Positions 1 through 12,200 of a stretch of DNA of 64,000 nucleotides are shown in pieces. Source of the stretch: Cruorifilaria tuberocauda (Eukaryota; Nematoda; Chromadorea; Rhabditida; Onchocercidae). The position numbers and the translations under genes were made by a program. The notes under the pieces are model-generated. The model worked only from the letters and a program-made list of their open reading frames with translations. It was not told the DNA's origin and made no database searches. Each line of letters opens with the position of its first letter. Position 1 is the stretch's first letter. Location of the stretch: contig JABVXU010000078.1 of NCBI GenBank assembly GCA_013365365.1, forward strand, positions 109,013 to 173,012, in the 5' to 3' direction.

Positions 1-420
1 TGGGACTATCAATTGTACATGCCAAGAACGTTTTATAATTTATTATAAGTTATTACCGAAATTCTTCGGAACTTATTATTAAGCAACCGAGAGTACAGCA
101 TTATAAATTGAGGTCAATAACAATTCAGGATATTTTTGCAAACAAAATAAGAAGAAATTCAAAAGTACAACCATGTAGAGTATTTGGCCAACTGAACTCT
201 GACTTGGAATTTATACCACTTTTATCACTTTAGACGTCACAACAGGCATTCTTGTCACTCTTTTCCAAAATATCTATTAATCACTTTTACAAAATTAAAA
301 CCCTACGCACCTTGTCAATTTTGTAAATTTTGCAGTGGAATAATGCATATAGGACCCGCTAGCAATGTCAATGATATGTTGATGCGTGCAGAAGAAAAAT
401 TTGAAGAGAAAAATTAAAAT
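1..420. other. Downstream flank of lipid-binding gene A
   Basis: AT-rich sequence after the stop codon of the first minus-strand lipid-binding gene. It should hold that gene's 3' UTR; a TTTATT (minus-strand AATAAA) occurs at about 39-44. No coding exon or repeat is recognisable. Confidence 0.5.
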
Positions 421-1963
421 TTAACAAAATTCAGGATGATTATTTATATCATAGGAGCACACTTTTCGATAGAAACCAGCTGCATTTACTCCTTTCCACG
501 TAGTACGCTGAAATATTTCCGGGTTAACGGATTTATATGGATAATTCGAAATCAGATTAATATTAGCAACCATCGAACAGCCTAATTCCAGAAAAAGAAG
601 TAATCATAAAAATAAATTAATGATTTTAAAAATTTGCTACTATATCTATTTTAGCGTTACGTTTTGAGGCAAAATTATGTTATAATTTAAAGAGAAGATA
701 TAATCAATAATCTGATTGGAAAATAAAACATGCCATGATCAGATAATCATCTTCTCGCGTATACTGGAACATTTCGTTGTCCTCTGGATTTTCTACACGT
801 ATCACATTTTCCGTCATCACCGCTCCATTCTCAATTGTATCTATTGTTACCTACAAATGATTACTGCTTTTATCATTGTGATCACTTCCTATTTATTAAT
901 TTTCAAGCATACTATCAATAGGATGATAGAGATATTAACGTTTTCCACAATCTTTTTTTTCCATTTTCGACCAGAAGCTTAGCAAGAACTGTAGATTTTC
1001 GTAATATGTGAAAGATGAAGAACTGTAATAAATCCATGAATGATTTTAGGAGTAAAAATGTATTTTTGTAATGTTATAGAAGAATAGCATAATTAATTGT
1101 GGAAATAAATCATTCCCATTTTGCTAATAAGTTTCGCTGTAGTGCTTATACCAGAAATATAATTAATTAATGTACCATACGTGATAATACTGAAGTAACG
1201 AAATTTCTACTGTAAATTCTATTCACAAATGATTACGTGAAATCTGTTCAGTTGTAAAAATGATATAATATTTAAATGGCATACATTGAACAGGCCATCC
1301 TCCAAGTGATCAGTTAAAAAAGAAGTACCAAGTGCAAAATCTGTATAAAGTACATTTTTCTTCCATGTGAGAGTTTCCATATCGTATCTTGAAGGTAACC
1401 CTGAAGCTGCTTTTCGAATTACCTTCGTGACACTTGCTATTAGAATAAGTCGACGTGTAAGCCATTTATAGCCTGGAAAAAATTTTTTTAATTCCCAAAC
1501 AGACATAAATGTGTGTAATTTGAGTTCCCGACTATTAAAATCAAACAAATATATGATGTGATGTAATTTATGAAATAATATTTTTTTCTTAATCATTTAA
1601 TCATTGCTGAACATGGAAGCTAAATTGTTTGAATCAGAAGCATAATATGTCCGATCTGATATTTACATTAGCATTTTGTTTCTTCGTCTAACTGATGCTT
1701 GATATTAAAAGAAATAAAAGACAAATTGATATTCATCAATAATGAAGGGAAGTGTTACTAAAGAACCATATCACGTGATAAAAGAACAGATATTGAATTG
1801 AATGTTGCAAACCTCGTGCAGTAAGATATTCATCCAAATTAATAGATTTTTCGAGCGTGTATTCTCCAAAAAATACATTGGGCAGTTTTTTGGAATCAGT
1901 GGAAAATGAATACGGGAGAGTAAGTAACAGCAACGGTGGTAGCCATGAAAATTTTGGCTTCAT
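421..1963 (-). CDS. Secreted fatty-acid-binding protein (lipocalin/FABP fold), copy A, divergent
   Basis: Four exons read on the minus strand: 1963-1813, 1472-1285, 850-734 and 507-421, giving about 180 aa. The ATG at 1963 was chosen because a splice acceptor (TTTTACAG, ending at 1976) lies 12 nt upstream and the protein then opens with a good signal peptide (MKPKFSWLPPLLLLTLPYSF). The FABP body follows: GEYTLEKSINLDEY near the N-terminus, RYDMETLT in exon 2 and ENVIRVENPEDNE in exon 3. Exon 2 (188 nt) and exon 3 (117 nt) match copy B exactly in length and phase. Oddities: the C-terminal Arg-x-Tyr that binds the fatty-acid carboxylate in this family reads Gly-Phe-Tyr (about residues 163-165); the protein runs about 12 residues past the family's usual end; and intron 3 appears to use a GC donor (GCATGT). 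The family carries fatty acids and retinoids; the secreted nematode group is found in perivitelline or body fluid. Export is inferred from the signal peptide. Confidence 0.82.
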
Positions 1964-4534
1964 AGAGTGATAGCCCTGTAAAAGCATCAATGGATGTTTT
2001 AAATATTCGAAAAATATAAGAAAGAGTTGAACAAATTATTGATACAGTAATTGGAAGACGTTAAAAACAAGCACTCAAGTGTTCATGATATTGCAAGTTT
2101 ACTTATTTCTGCAGATCTTAGCGTCGAGGAAAGTTTGATTTAATAGCATTAATAGTAATAAATGATCAGTAATTGAAATCGTTTCATCATAAGATCAATT
2201 AAACTTGGTATGACTATTTAGGGCTAAAAGTCTTAGATCAAAAAAAGAATTTGGAGCTTTCAAGATCGAAAAATTATCATCTCAGCAGTAACTTATCATT
2301 TGATTACTAAGGCTAAAATGTATGATTCAGAATGAAATAAGGATGTAACATCCTAAATTAACTCTCCGAAATAAAGTAATGGTAGAACTTTTTGAATCTT
2401 AAATTTTGTTGTTTTATCTTTGCAGCATTCCATATATGAGATGATAAATTTGACCTGATTTGCACAGCTCTTCATTTCCGTCGTTCTTCTTTTTTTCCCG
2501 TTTTCTTGTAATGAATAAAAGTGGCACCTCGAATCATTCAACAATTTCAATAACTATTAATTTTTTGCATGATTTCACTAGAAAATTACGGTTTTTTAAA
2601 ATTAGCTTTAATATATTTCTTTTACTCTACATCAATAAGAGTAAAGGAAGAATGGGGAAGGATTTCTTTATGCTATTCATGATTAAAAAAGAAACTTAAC
2701 CAATTCTGACTTGCTCTGTTCCACCTACGTTTTGCTGGTAATAAAATTATGATCTTTCTTGTTTGTAAAAATCTCGATGCTGATTGCCAAAGAGGTTAAA
2801 ATTTTTAATGATATGAAGTATTTTTGAATTAATATATACAAAGTCGATTCATATAAACAGCCGTGATTACAGTTATGCATAATAATATTCATTTTAGAAA
2901 GGTGAGTTATAATCAAGAATTTTGATTCTAATACATCTAAGGATGATTCATAATAAAAATGTTAGCTATTTTAATATTAAATTTCTTTGAAAAGACATTA
3001 TGAAGCAAACTTTAAAAAGATTAAGATATCATTCTTTGCCTCTTGTTTCTTCTGCCAAACGATTTTTACTTTTGTAGAGTCACAAAAAGATTTGTTACAA
3101 TGAAAAAATAATAAATTAAAAACAATTTGGGCAGATTAATGAATAAACAGAAATTAGCAAGCGAAATAAAACGAAAGCGAAATTCGTAATTCGACAAATT
3201 CGACAAAAAACAAATTCGAGAATAAACGAAGAGAGAAGTGCAAGTAATTTTCTGTTCCCGAAATATTTGCAGTAATAGATCTGTATAAGCAATATATGAT
3301 CGGAATAAATAAATCAAGAACTGAATTGTTTGCAAATTATTTAACCATTTAAACATGCAATAACGAAGAACTATTTCTCGAAACGTGAAGTGCTGGAAGA
3401 TTTAAATTGAGGACAACTGCACCCACCCGATATGATTTGATGTGATAGAATTCAGATTTGAATGCATCTCTTCATCGGTATATGCGAGACGCTCATCTCA
3501 ATAATGTAATTATTATAGTTTGTGCATGAAGGAATGAATAAATTACGAAGAAAGAGCTAAAAATACACTTCAAGAATAACTTTTTATTAAATAAATCAAT
3601 AATATGATACATGATTAAGCAGTATAAAACAATAAATTAATGATACCAATTGTAAAATTAATAGCGATCAGTTCTAATTACAAGAACTTTATTAAATTTC
3701 ATAATAAAAAAATTAAAACCAAAAGAGAACAGAATTCGATGATGGAAACTTAGTGACAATTACATCAATTTAATTTAAATCATTCTACATCTTTTGAACT
3801 CATAAATACTGCTTATCATTAATCACTATTCCGTGCCAATTTTGCTTTCATTGCAATATACTATTTGAACCAATAGTGCAAGATGGATGAGTAAAGTGTA
3901 AATAGTATATTTATACTAAAATTTCCTGATTTAATGACAAAGATAAAATAGTGAAATTCAGTTTGAAATTTGATAAAGATTAGTTTGTTTAATTTTACAA
4001 AAGAATTTCCATTCATGATTTCTGAATTGACCGCTGTAATTGAGGTATGAAAAACTTTAAAATACGAAAAAAAGTGTGAAATAACTTGCTGTAAAAGATT
4101 CTTGAAAATTTATGATTCGCCACTCTATTACACTTAAATACTTGCAGCACTTCAACATAAATATCAAACTAAAGCTGAGACACTTAATTGCTCTAACCAT
4201 CGAATTTTGCTGCTTCGATAAATTTTTATTTATCACTTCAACATTCGCTACTATCAGTGATCATCACATAATGATGTATTTATCAATAATTTATGTTTCA
4301 TGCAATGCATAATGGACCTGTCACCAACTCTACTTATCTCGTCACCAATGACTGTGACTTTCACTAAATTAGCAAATCATTCTTCCCACTTGATAAAATT
4401 TTTACTCCTCCTTTGCTGCAGACATAGTAATTTAAACAAATTTGGAATGGATTTATACGGAATTCCTTGACATGAGAATAATATTGAAACGGAAAATAAA
4501 TTTAATAAAAATGATGGAATGAAATAATATTAAA
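1964..4534. other. Intergenic region between lipid-binding genes A and B
   Basis: About 2.6 kb of AT-rich DNA holding the promoter of copy A and the 3' flank of copy B. Open frames here are short and without family resemblance. Apart from the acceptor just upstream of copy A I see no feature. Confidence 0.5.
1976..1983 (-). promoter_or_regulatory. Candidate spliced-leader acceptor, lipid-binding gene A
   Basis: TTTTACAG on the minus strand, 12 nt before the preferred ATG at 1963. No partner donor is needed if a spliced leader is joined here. It decides the start, because the ATG at 1987 would lie upstream of the acceptor. Confidence 0.5.
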
Positions 4535-5581
4535 TTACTGCTTCTTGTAATAACGATTTGCCGAAACTCCGCCATACATCATTTTCTGAAAGAAATCAAT
4601 AGAATAGTTGCTTTTCTTGAATATTACTTTTTTTAGAAATCTCCAGTTAAACCTATTGAATAATTGTAAATGTTGATTAACCTCTAGAATAAATAACTTG
4701 TTTTTTTTTTTCGAAAACAATAGTTAATCTTACCACAATCAAGTAATCATCATCTAGATGGTATTCGTAAGTTTCGATGTCATTTGGATCATCCACCTTG
4801 ATATGTGTTTCTGTCAGTACATTGTCTGGCTCCTTCACATCAAATGTTATCTACAAATTTTCAGAATGTTCAACTGTTCACTAATAATGTTTGCCTCAGC
4901 TGGAAAATCATAAGCACTATAGTGGAGAGCGTTATCTAACGTAGAAATCAATGCATTGATTTATATTACTTGAATATTCGAACTTATGAATAATTTATGA
5001 AATTCGTTCGACGATAGTATCACGCGGAAATCAATCACTTTTTTAAAGTTACAAGCTAACCACTGTTTACTTCTAAAATGTATAAGTGGATCTTTACCTT
5101 GTGCTGCATACTATCAAGAGCTTCTGCAATGAATTCTTCACCTAAAGCCCAATCAGCAAATAGTGTATTCTTTCTACTCGTCAGATTTTCCATATCGTAA
5201 CGATTCGGCTTCTGAGAATCTGCTTTGCGAAATATCTTTGTGATACTAATCAATTTGATTACTTGTCGCATGAACCATCCGTAACCTCAAACCAAATAAT
5301 GGTACAGACCAAATTTTGCTTGATCATTTTTAAAAATAAATATCAATGTGTTAGAAGAAAAAAGCAGTCTTCCTTTTTAAATAAATTAAATGGGCACTGT
5401 CTGATTGCACACCTTTAGCCTCAAGATACTGATCGAAATTTTCAGATCGTTCAAGTTTGAAAGTACCCAAAAATTCTTCTGGAAGTATTTTGCTGCTCAC
5501 ATCAGGTATGGCACTTTCACCTCCAATCTTATCAAACACTGCGTTTAACACAATTGTAATAATTATGAATCGCATCGACAT
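4535..5581 (-). CDS. Secreted fatty-acid-binding protein, As-p18-like, copy B
   Basis: Four exons on the minus strand: 5581-5413, 5285-5098, 4850-4734 and 4585-4535, giving 174 aa, all with GT-AG introns. The ATG at 5581 follows an acceptor-like CTTTGAAG by 6 nt. A hydrophobic signal peptide ([16 protein letters not shown]) precedes the FABP signature [14 protein letters not shown]. Exon 2 carries [10 protein letters not shown] and [12 protein letters not shown], exon 3 [17 protein letters not shown], and exon 4 ends NRYYKKQ with an intact Arg-x-Tyr (R169, Y171). Of the three copies this one is closest, from memory, to the Ascaris secreted protein As-p18 and C. elegans LBP-1/2/3. The likely role is extracellular transport of fatty acids, for example around the embryo or in pseudocoelomic fluid. 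It is the conserved copy against which A and C look altered. Confidence 0.9.
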
Positions 5582-6032
5582 AATGACCTTCAAAGTTTTC
5601 CGTAAATAAATGATTACTTATCATACCATTTGTTTTCTAAGGTATCCATAATACTTCCTTAACTATTAGTTTATAAAAATTTATTAGATTAATCGGTCTG
5701 AATTTCGATGAGTGTTTTTAACTAAGCATTACCTTCCGAAACTACTACTGAATATTTTAAAAATTTAACTTCAAGCTAACCTCATCGTTTGCCGATTCAT
5801 AAAGAGAAATCATCCTAATATATTTTTCAGACATAAAGCAAAAATCCTTTACTTTTTTGAGAGTCTAATATTAAGTGTAATGAGGATAGTCTAATGCTAA
5901 CAACAATATCTAATCGAATGTTAGTTATATTAACAAAAGATTTCCGATGAAAGATAGAAGAGAGAAATGACCAACTGCTTGCTTGATGATGACTGATAGT
6001 GCAACAATCAAAGCAGCAAATGCAGATGGATG

Positions 6033-6045
6033 TGACCTTTGGTCA
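6033..6045. promoter_or_regulatory. Candidate nuclear-receptor site upstream of lipid-binding gene B
   Basis: TGACCTTTGGTCA, a perfect palindrome around TTT that overlaps the DR1/HNF4-like pattern TGACCTTTG, about 450 bp upstream of the copy B ATG. A further AGGTCA half-site lies about 25 bp upstream (near 6071). Vertebrate FABP genes are regulated by DR1-binding receptors; a similar role here is inference. Confidence 0.3.
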
Positions 6046-6785
6046 GCCATTCAGTGTTATCCCTCTGCATAGGTCAATGTTGTTAGCTTAAGAAGAAAGA
6101 GGGATGAGAGGGAAGAATGTTTTGTGTACTGGATGAAGAGAGGAACAGAAAGAGAACGGGTTGCCATTATCCATCATCAAATTATTGACGACTGAGTGAC
6201 CAGCTCTAATCCTGGACTCCCTACCATTATTCCGATCTTATTTGTTTTCAAGCTTCACGAGTTACAGCGCACGTCACTGTTACTATGTTATCCTTATTAT
6301 TTATGAGATCATCAAATTATAATTTTTTTCAAACGGGAAGAATTTTAAATGGAGTAATTCATTCAATCAAAAATTTTTATAAAATGTTCTGAGGTCACCC
6401 ACTACTATGGAAATGTTTTTATAAATATTCAAAGAATTTAAATGCGTATAACATAGATGAATTTTTTCAATTTGGATTTTACAGGATAAACTTCATAAAA
6501 ACAAGAAAATAAATGTTTGAAATGTTTGAGAGGGACACTATAAATAGTGGGGAATTGAAATGAATTGGAATGAAATTATGAATTTCAAAAATATGACCAT
6601 TGATTTTATAAAAAGTAAAAAAAACCGAACTGCTTGATCTGAAATTGAACTTACAACTAAAACTGGATCTGGTATTGTGCATCATTAATTAATCACACCA
6701 ACCATAGGCTGTTAAGGGAATTCTGCATGCATAAATTTTGGTGATACGATATTCCTTTATTCGGTCATATATATTTGAATATTAT

Positions 6786-6805
6786 GTATATATATATATA
6801 TATAT
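6786..6805. repeat. TA dinucleotide microsatellite
   Basis: An uninterrupted (TA)n run of about 20 bp in the copy B/C intergenic region. Confidence 0.8.
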
Positions 6806-7077
6806 GAATTCGTACATAAAATGTATTATTTGACAAAAACAGGGAAATGAAAAGATGGAATTTCTAAAAACTTGAATAGTCAAAAATTATGACAAAACAT
6901 TGATCTTTATAAGATGGAAAATGTAAAACAGACATATAGAAAATACAACTGAAAGGCGGGAAAATTGAGAAACAATAAGTTAAAAATCATTTTGTCTTAC
7001 TTGTAAAACAATAAAAAAATTGAAAAAAGAAAATTAGATGTATGACATTCTGCCCTGTTCCACGAATTACTATTAAG

Positions 7078-8236
7078 CTAGGAAGCATTTGCTGCCGGAG
7101 ACGATTGCCTAATAAAGTACCGCTTGCAGGCTACTTTTTCATTTGCCATACTCTAGAAAAAAGGAAACTATAGCCGCCAGAAAGCGAACGACATTTAGAA
7201 TATTTTTCAATCAACTTTTTATCTTTGTAATACTTTTCAGGATTTACAAAATTGATATTAGGCACAATCAGGATGTCGCACATTAAAAGAATTATATAAA
7301 TTTGAAACACTAAACTTCATTAAATTCCAATGAAAACTAATGCTTTTTACATGATTTATAAGCTAGTAACACTTAAGCCACCATTGAAAAAGATCAAATG
7401 AATGTGAAAGGAAAACAGAGAAACAAAGAAATAAAAAATTCAGTAAACCAACGCTTACCAATGACAAAGTATCGCCATCAACAGTATAAGTGTATGTCTC
7501 TCCATGATCGTTTGGGTCATCTACTCGGATATGTGTCTCTTTTAAACTTCCTGTTACTGGGTCGAAATCGAACTTGATCTGAAATTATATATCAATTTCC
7601 AAATTAGACAAAGTCCAGTGATTAAAAAAATAAAATACAAGGAACATAGTTTTTATTGAGTTCAGGCTCATGATAAATTAAAACTCAAATAAATAAAAAT
7701 TTGTTTTGCAATGAATGAATAGAAAAATTTTTAAACTATTATAAATTCAGTGCCACTTTGAAACAATTTGAAGATTAGACTTACTTTGTGCATTCTACCA
7801 TCGAATCCTTCGGCCTGAAATTCTTCCCTTAATTTCCAGTTTTTGTAAATCGTATCTTTCTTAGACGATCGATTGCATAAATTATAGGCACCTTTGGTTT
7901 CATCGGAATGGCTAAATACTTTAGTAACAGATGCAAACGAAATCATTTTCCTTAAAAACCAATTTATACCTGAAAAATCTATATTTTAAGTCTATCTAAC
8001 AAAAAAAATTGCAGAAATTGTACTCCCAGAAATATACTAAGACATTGCATAAAAAAGAAAACACCTCGCGAATTTTTTTTTTCTTAATATGAAATCTCAA
8101 ATGTTAGCAGAATACCAAAAGAAAGAATTGGCAACGACATGCCCTTTGAGGCTAAAAATTCTTCGAAATTTTCGCTGCGATCGAGCTTAAAAGTTCCCAT
8201 AAATTTTTCAGGCAAATCTTTCACTTCATTAGCCAT
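7078..8236 (-). CDS. Fatty-acid-binding protein without signal peptide, copy C
   Basis: Four exons on the minus strand: 8236-8143, 7969-7785, 7578-7459 and 7152-7078, giving 157 aa. The protein starts MANEVKDLPEKFMGTFKLDR, so the FABP domain begins almost at once and there is no signal peptide. An ATTTTAG acceptor lies 7 nt upstream of the ATG, which argues against a missing 5' exon. The signature GTFKLDRSENFEEF and THIRVDDPNDHGETYTY are clear. Exon 4 ends KRYFIRQ plus eight residues: the ligand Arg (R144) is kept but the paired Tyr is Phe. The usual Trp-Lys-Gly in the last strand is Asn-Glu-Lys. Intron 1 appears to use a GC donor (GCATGT). An intracellular lipid carrier is the simplest reading; an unseen upstream signal exon cannot be excluded. 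Confidence 0.83.
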
Positions 8237-9221
8237 CGGTGTTCTAAAATTAAATAATGAATTCTGCAACTGAAAAAATAAACAAAGACAGACTCCTGCT
8301 ATGCGTAAAAACCATTTAATATTTAAGAATTTTGCTGCAATACTAATTTTTGTTAATTGGGAAAGATTCTTGTTTCATACTTGAATTCCTTTCACGTAAT
8401 TCTGATCCTCTGTCACCTATCCACAATCAACAGAACAAAACATACTTCTTCGCAGCAACCTGTGTTGCTTTAATCTCTGCCAAATATAGTCGGATCTCAA
8501 AGAAAAAATTATGCTTCTGCAAGGAAAAGAATCTGACGAATGAAAAGGAACGGAAAGAAATTCGCACAGTTCCAACTGGGACAAAGATCGCTTGGGAAGC
8601 TGCGTTAAATGTTTGTGAAGGCGAATGCTTCGCTGTGTTTGAAGATGTTGCGACACTTCTGCGATGAATTGTTAATAGAGTTAGTGGGTTATTTTTAAGT
8701 GACTTTTACTTGCTCGGGAGTATTTTCTGTAGACAATAAGACAAAAATTATATATACATTGTATCGAACTGTATGCATGTACTCTTTGTGATGGTAAACA
8801 AAGAAATGTGTGGCAAATTGGCTGAAAGATTTTGAGCTCTCATCTGATCACAATGGGTGCAACACATAAGATTTTAATTATCTTATTGTAAAGCGAGGAA
8901 ATTTTATTATGAATGTTTGGAGGATTGTCACTGTTTGGATTGCCACTTTTGGATTTGCCGGGGAAGAAAAACAGCTCAAAAAAAGCATTTTAAATCGTCT
9001 CTTGTTCGTCTATTGTGTTTTGTTATATAGAGTGCAATATTATGTGTACTTGTATGCTTGTGAAATAATGAATGCTCGGTGTTTTCAGAAGGACATGACC
9101 AATACATGTTTTGCAGGACAATAGACACCTTATGATATGAGATAAAGTTATAGTTATTTTTTGCAGGTATTTTTATATGTTTCAAGGATTACTTTGAAGC
9201 AATTCAGAAACTAATCCAAAG
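8237..9221. other. Divergent intergenic region, lipid-binding gene C / importin-7
   Basis: About 1 kb between two head-to-head genes, so it should hold both promoters. Between about 8350 and 8670 both strands stay open for 80-105 codons, but neither translation resembles a family and no matching splice sites were found, so I do not call a gene. Confidence 0.5.
9157..9166 (+). promoter_or_regulatory. Candidate spliced-leader acceptor, importin-7 gene
   Basis: A T-rich tract ending TTTTTTGCAG, 55 nt before the ATG at 9222. A weaker TTTCAAG lies 35 nt before it. Either could receive a spliced leader or end a 5'-UTR intron. Confidence 0.4.
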
Positions 9222-12200
9222 ATGGAAAGGGAAAATTTAATTAGAGCACTGCAAGCTACCACTTCTTCAATAAATCAAAAAGAGGCGGCTGCCTTTCTGG
9301 AACAGGTATAACTCAATGTTATCTCCTTGTATGCTTTACTGCTGTACCATGCATATTCGAAATAGAACTTAGTGTATAAATTCAAATAGTATTCTGTATT
9401 ATGCCGCTGTAACAAATCAGCAGTTATTAATCATAACAATAACTCATTCTCAAGCTTTCTGACCTAATAATATATTGTATTTGTCTCCAATTATTTCGAA
9501 ATACTGTAATTGTTTAATTTAAATCACTGGATTGAAATGTAGTCTAAAACAAAAATAATCGATCATCTGGTTTTATTAGTATTACTTTTTTCAGAATATG
9601 CGACTAGTGGGGTTTACTCCTCTTCTACTTCATATTATTATGGATGAGGGAGTGGATTGTTCTGCTCGACAAGCGGCTGTCATTTATTTGAAGAATGTCA
9701 TTAGCAGGTATTTATTTATGATTAAATAGATTAGGTTAGAGAACGTTGATTAAATTGATAACTTGATCCAAAATATTTTTGTACTATTGAAGTCTTTATG
9801 TTTATTTCAGAGAATGTATATTATGAAACACAACTTTAAAAAATTAGCTAATTACACAACTTTTGACATCTAATTCCGCAATAATATCTCATAGTGGACT
9901 TTGTTCGATTGATACTTGAGTACGATATTGGTGTATTGAGTAGGATTTCCATTTTGACTTGGTTGAATATTTTGTTATTGTAATAGAGATTTCGGAATGA
10001 AATATTTTTTCTACTCTAGAATGAAACATTGCCGACAATATCTGGTCAAATTCAGCAAAAAACTAGTCGAACTTGCTGATTATTTCAGCTAAGCATTTCA
10101 GATACTGGATCATAGATGAAGATGATAAACAGTCATTCAGTCTTCCTGAGCAAGATAAGCATCTTATTCGTGAGCTTATCATAGATGCCATTGTAGGTTC
10201 ACCTGAAGCTGTCAGGTATGTACATATGTATATATTTATTCTTTGTTCATGTATTGCATTTTCAAATAATTTAGTGGGTTGTTCTAATTTTTGTGTGTTG
10301 TTCATTTAAGAGTTCAATTGTGCACTGCAGTTGGACTAATCACAAGACATGATTTTCCAAAAAATTGGCCTTACTTGCCACAAAAAGTTGCAATTTTATT
10401 ACATTCAGTGGATGGACCATCTTGGCTAGGCGCACTTTTGGTTATACGACGTTTAGTTAAACTCTATGAGTAAGTATTATTTGTAGACGTCTCAGTGATT
10501 TAATATTTCCGCATAATGATATGGATTTGATGTTTAAATTTGCCCAGTTGTGTACAGATTCCCATGAGAAAATAAGTTATGTTGAAGGAGAATTTATAGA
10601 TATCGTCGAGTAAAAGAAAAAAAACCATTAGTAGAAACGATGAGTATATTAATGCCAATGCTTCTCGAACGTCTGATTACTCTAATGCTCGATGTTTCCC
10701 AAGAATCTTGTTTGCTTCAAAAGCTTATCCTGAAGATATTTTATGGACTTGTCCAGGTATGTAATTAATGTTTAAAGTATATCAGTTACCGTTTTGATGT
10801 TACTTTGTCTTCTTAACTTCTTCTTATCCCTTGAATTATGACCACTCTTTCCATTATAGTTTTCCTTGAATTTGGAAATGTTTACAAGTCAGTCTTTGAC
10901 GCAGTGGTTAGAGCAATTCCGACTAATTATTGGAAGACCTGTACCAGAAGAAGTGAATACAATTGATGAAGACGATCGTGAAAGAACGGTATGGTGGAAA
11001 TGTAAAAAGTGGGCCTCTGCAATTGTCGAGCGCATTTTCGAAAGGTCATTTTCTCGTGGTCTCTTCAATTTTTAGTTTTTCAACCAAGTAATTGCTTTAA
11101 GAATAAATATTTTTGCATTATTTTGTAACTGATGTCAAGTGCAATTTTAACCTAAAGCACAATATGCCAAATGTTTAAATACTCTGATATGATTACTTTT
11201 CTGGTAGCATATTTAGCATACGTACTCTTTTTCAGATATGGGTCCCCAGGGCAAGTGCAAGTGAATTACTCGGAATTTGCGGAAAATTATATGACACACT
11301 TCGCAATCCCAATTCTGAACACATGTTTGCAAGTACTGGATGGTTACCGAAATGGGAGTTACGTTTCATCTAGAGTGTTACATTCTCTATTACAATATAT
11401 CGATATAGCCATTTCACAGTCACGGACTTGGAAAGTCATCAAACCTCACTTCCAGGTTTTGTGGATATAATTTATCAAATTCTTCAGAGTGATTCTTATT
11501 CCGTGCATAGAGAATTTAAACTGTAGCGTGTGTCTTATATTATATTCTTTCTTGTATGCATGGACAAAAAAGATTTCAAATTTTAAGAAATTAATTTGGA
11601 CTAATTTCGCCTATTTCTTCAGGAAATTGTGCACAGTGTGCTCTTTCCATTATTGAAATATTCTAATGAAGATGAAGAATTGTGGAGCGACTCACCAGAA
11701 GAATTTGTTCGCACGAAATATGGTATATGTGATTATGTGACAAAAATGTTTTAGAAAAAGTTTTGCTATGGATGAATTCTCGTATCACAAAGACTTTATT
11801 TGGAATTTATTTTTTAAATCTTTAATGCAAAAATAAAAGAAAATTTTGAAGCGAAAAATGGGAATAATCAAAATATTCAGTATTTGCTTGATAAATACTT
11901 TTTTACCAAGTCAGTGAAGATATGTAACATTACAGATGTGTATGATGAGTTGCACAATCCGGCAATTGCAGCAGCAAACGTATTAACTAGTTTTGCGAAG
12001 AGGAAAGATATGTTGCAGCCCATATTGGAGTTCGCTTTAGGCATACTTAATAATCCAGATGTAAATCCGCGTGATCAAGAGGGGGCCCTGCGCATTTTGG
12101 GAGAACTTTTTATTGCTTTGACAAAAAGCAAGGTTTGATCGTATTTTTCATATTTATTCATTTCATGCCTTTGGTGACGAAGTTTTTTGGAATACTATCA

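Larger units (their letters stand above)
5582..7077. other. Intergenic region between lipid-binding genes B and C
   Basis: 1.5 kb. The part at about 5950-6260 is visibly less AT-rich than its surroundings and contains nuclear-receptor-like half-sites (separate entry); it is the likely promoter of copy B. A TA dinucleotide run lies near 6786. No coding exon is seen. Confidence 0.5.

Noticed and set aside
5581..5593. Start of lipid-binding gene B at 5593
   Set aside because: The codon there is TTG, and a splice acceptor lies between it and the true ATG at 5581.
10056..10101. Earlier acceptors for importin-7 exon 3 (after 10055 or 10088)
   Set aside because: Both run into a stop in the required phase; the acceptor at 10100-10101 restores SRYWIIDEDD, matching the family.
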